From: Pseudomonadota bacterium
GTDB lineage: Bacteria > Pseudomonadota > Gammaproteobacteria > Burkholderiales > Thiobacillaceae
Assembly (NCBI GenBank): GCA_021802595.1
Contig: JAJZRT010000183.1
Coordinates: forward strand, 1 to 7,243
Direction of reading: 5' to 3'
DNA: 7,243 nt
Every line of letters begins with the position of its first letter. Position 1 is the first letter of the stretch. A program made the position numbers and the translations under genes. The notes below the pieces were generated by a model. It was not told the origin of the DNA. It made no database searches and worked only from the letters and a program-made list of their open reading frames with translations. This document shows, piece by piece, positions 5,939 through 7,243 of this stretch.

Positions 5939-6606
5939 CACGCCACGCCCGGCAGCAGGGGAACGAACTTCACCCCTTCGAGCATGCGCTCGGTAAACAC
6001 ATCGCCCTGACGTTCCATCACGCACAGCGTCTGCGTGGCGTTGCCGAGCGGCATTACCAGACGCCCGCCGTCGGCCAGCTGGTCCAGCAGGGCGTGCGGC
6101 ACCTCGGCAAATGCGGCCGCGATCACGATGGCGTCGAAGGGCGCGAAATCCTTCGCACCGTGCATGCCGTCGCCGTGCTTGGGCTTGACGTTGTTGACGC
6201 GCAATTCACGCAGACGCGCCCGGGTCTTGCCGACCAGCTGGGCAATGCGCTCCATCGACACCACCTCGCGCGCCAGCTTGCCCAGCACCGCCGCCTGGTA
6301 GCCGCAGCCCAGCCCGATTTCCAGCACGCGTCCCAGTTCGCGGCCGTGGCCGTTCTCGCCGTGGCGCGCCAGTTCGGCCATACGCGCGACGATGTAGGGG
6401 TTGGAAATCGTCTGCCCGAATCCGATCGGCAGCGCGGTGTCTTCGTAGGCTCGCGATTCCAGCGCCTGGTCGACATATAGGTGGCGCGGCACGCTGCCCA
6501 TCGCCACCAGCACCATTTCGTCCTTGATGCCCTGCCCGCGCAGGCGTTCAACCATGCGGCCACGCGTGCGCGCCGAGGTCATGCCGATGCCGGCGCGCGG
6601 GTTCAT
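5938..6606 (-). CDS. pcm: Protein-L-isoaspartate O-methyltransferase
   Basis: This 222-residue cytoplasmic repair enzyme transfers a methyl group from S-adenosylmethionine to isoaspartyl residues in damaged proteins. The family pattern is clear: [19 protein letters not shown] (58-76) holds the substrate-site serine, [15 protein letters not shown] (94-108) is the SAM-binding glycine loop, and [14 protein letters not shown] (157-170) and GGRLVMPLG (180-188) follow. The loop reads GLGCG where many homologues have GTGSG, a mild variation. ATG at 6606 is chosen because GGAGG (6615-6619) lies 8 nt upstream. The frame stays open further upstream, but that translation is an unconserved Cys/Arg-rich tail. 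The stop overlaps the nlpD start by one base. Pcm and SurE are classic stationary-phase survival partners. Confidence 0.95.
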   Translation of the reverse strand: MNPRAGIGMTSARTRGRMVERLRGQGIKDEMVLVAMGSVPRHLYVDQALESRAYEDTALPIGFGQTISNPYIVARMAELARHGENGHGRELGRVLEIGLGCGYQAAVLGKLAREVVSMERIAQLVGKTRARLRELRVNNVKPKHGDGMHGAKDFAPFDAIVIAAAFAEVPHALLDQLADGGRLVMPLGNATQTLCVMERQGDVFTERMLEGVKFVPLLPGVA

Positions 6607-6614
6607 CCTGGAAA

Positions 6615-6619
6615 CCTCC
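6615..6619 (-). promoter_or_regulatory. Ribosome binding site that decides the pcm start
   Basis: GGAGG on the minus strand lies 8 nt before ATG 6606. It favours this start over in-frame upstream ATGs up to 6771 and over the internal ATG eight codons later. Confidence 0.7.
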
Positions 6620-6640
6620 GTTGGACGTGCCCGGGTGTGC

Positions 6641-6727
6641 GGTTTTCGGGTTGGCCGGCAAGGCGCGACGACGACGCAGGGTCGCTCCCTGCAAGGAGGC
6701 GCAACGCAGTTAGCCGATCCGAAAATC
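6641..6727. repeat. Palindromic repeat-like element in the surE-pcm gap
   Basis: Outer arms 6641-6655 and 6713-6727 are 15-nt imperfect inverted repeats (12 of 15 match). On the plus strand the three mismatches are all G-U pairs, so a plus-strand RNA could pair fully. In the middle GCAGGG (6676-6681) and CCCTGC (6687-6692) form a perfect 6-bp stem with a 5-nt loop. Two imperfect direct copies starting GCAAGG occur at 6658-6670 and 6691-6706. The nested symmetry suggests a dispersed intergenic repeat or small non-autonomous element; other copies cannot be seen in this window. Confidence 0.45.
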
Positions 6728-6797
6728 GTGCAATCGGGTGCGTCGCATGGTCGCTCGCCGCAACAGGGCAAACGAAGCCGCGAAAGTTTGTATTCGG

Positions 6798-6817
6798 GCT
6801 TTTCAAGGGCGAAAAGC
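6798..6817. other. Short hairpin just downstream of surE
   Basis: GCTTTTC (6798-6804) and GAAAAGC (6811-6817) form a perfect 7-bp stem with a 6-nt loop, 22 nt after the surE stop. No T run follows on the minus strand, so termination is doubtful; it may be a transcript-stabilising or processing structure at the end of surE. Confidence 0.3.
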
Positions 6818-6838
6818 GGTCAACGGGGGTTTTCAGAG

Positions 6839-7243
6839 TCATGGTTTCAGCCATGCGTTCACGCTGTCCATCTGGCTGAAACGGGTGAGGTCCATTTGCA
6901 GCGGGGTAATCGAGACACGCCCATCGGCGACGGCATGGAAATCGGTGCCCTCGCCCGCGTCCTGCGCAGCGCCGGCGGCACCCACCCAGTACACGGTCTG
7001 ACCGCGCGGGTTGGTGGTCTTCACCACCGACTCGGCCTTGTGGCGCTTGCCCAGCCGGGTCACGGCGACGCCGTCCAGATCGGCGTAAGCGCAGTCCGGC
7101 ACGTTGACATTGAGCAACATCGGTTCGGCCGGCGGCCGGGTCTGGATACGCTGCACGAGGTCGGTGACCACGCGCGCGGCGGTGTCGAAATGCTGCGCAT
7201 TGTGGCTGGCGAGCGAGACCGCGATCGAGGGGATGCCCAGCAG
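6839..7243 (-). CDS. surE: 5'/3'-nucleotidase SurE, C-terminal 134 residues, cut by window edge
   Basis: SurE is a metal-dependent nucleoside monophosphate phosphatase (also active on short polyphosphate in some species) linked to stationary-phase survival. The minus frame is open from 7243 to the stop at 6839. Recognisable family segments are [13 protein letters not shown] at the visible start, [53 protein letters not shown] and the short tail. The N-terminal half with the Asp-Asp metal site is outside the window. The order surE then pcm is the common proteobacterial one, but the two are 232 bp apart here, whereas in E. coli they overlap. Confidence 0.94.
   Translation of the reverse strand: MLGIPSIAVSLASHNAQHFDTAARVVTDLVQRIQTRPPAEPMLLNVNVPDCAYADLDGVAVTRLGKRHKAESVVKTTNPRGQTVYWVGAAGAAQDAGEGTDFHAVADGRVSITPLQMDLTRFSQMDSVNAWLKP

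Noticed and set aside
5939..6025. 29-residue N-terminal extension in frame with nlpD
   Set aside because: It overlaps the end of pcm, would bury the lipoprotein signal peptide, and the TGATG-coupled start at 5938 explains translation better.
5731..6480. Plus-strand open frame of 249 codons opposite nlpD and pcm
   Set aside because: It spans the junction of two well-supported minus-strand genes and its translation is Arg/His/Gln-rich shadow sequence.
6607..6771. Cys-rich 55-residue N-terminal extension in frame with pcm
   Set aside because: It runs through the palindromic repeat, has no conserved counterpart in Pcm, and the strong GGAGG site points to ATG 6606.

Overview
The window is a GC-rich bacterial chromosome segment. 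Its gene content points to a betaproteobacterium, for example the Thiobacillus/Nitrosomonadales or Rhodocyclales side. The main evidence is the block surE-pcm-nlpD-rpoS followed by a yrfG-type nucleotidase, plus an alaA gene divergent from a small Mth938-like gene. Assignment below class level is not supported by what I can see.

Layout from left to right. Positions 1-759 (minus) hold the N-terminal 253 codons of the alanine aminotransferase alaA, which runs off the left edge. A 155-bp divergent region (760-914) carries a good sigma70-type promoter for alaA, a hairpin at the very 5' end of its leader and a GC-rich palindrome. Positions 915-1295 (plus) encode a 126-residue Mth938-like protein. 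After 152 bp without a gene, 1448-3262 (plus) encodes a complete 604-residue vanadium-dependent haloperoxidase of the algal/cyanobacterial bromoperoxidase type. This is the accessory gene of the window, and its 5' half is clearly lower in GC than its neighbours. It converges at about 3263-3355, a region with overlapping inverted repeats, on a minus-strand stationary-phase and repair cluster.

That cluster is transcribed right to left: surE (C-terminal part, entering from the right edge), a 232-bp gap with a palindromic repeat-like element, pcm, nlpD, rpoS and yrfG. pcm, nlpD and rpoS are coupled through TGATG and ATGA stop/start overlaps. SurE (nucleotide phosphatase) and Pcm (isoaspartyl repair) are stress-survival enzymes. 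NlpD is an outer-membrane lipoprotein whose LytM domain has lost metal and catalytic ligands, which fits an amidase activator. RpoS is the general stress sigma factor. YrfG probably hydrolyses purine mononucleotides.

The most interesting object is the haloperoxidase. All vanadate-binding residues are in place except that the usual Ser of the SGH triad is Ala. A Trp sits where Corallina-type bromoperoxidases have a selectivity-linked Arg. I found no RNA genes, CRISPR array, transposase or phage gene, and no evidence of a wholly new multi-gene system.
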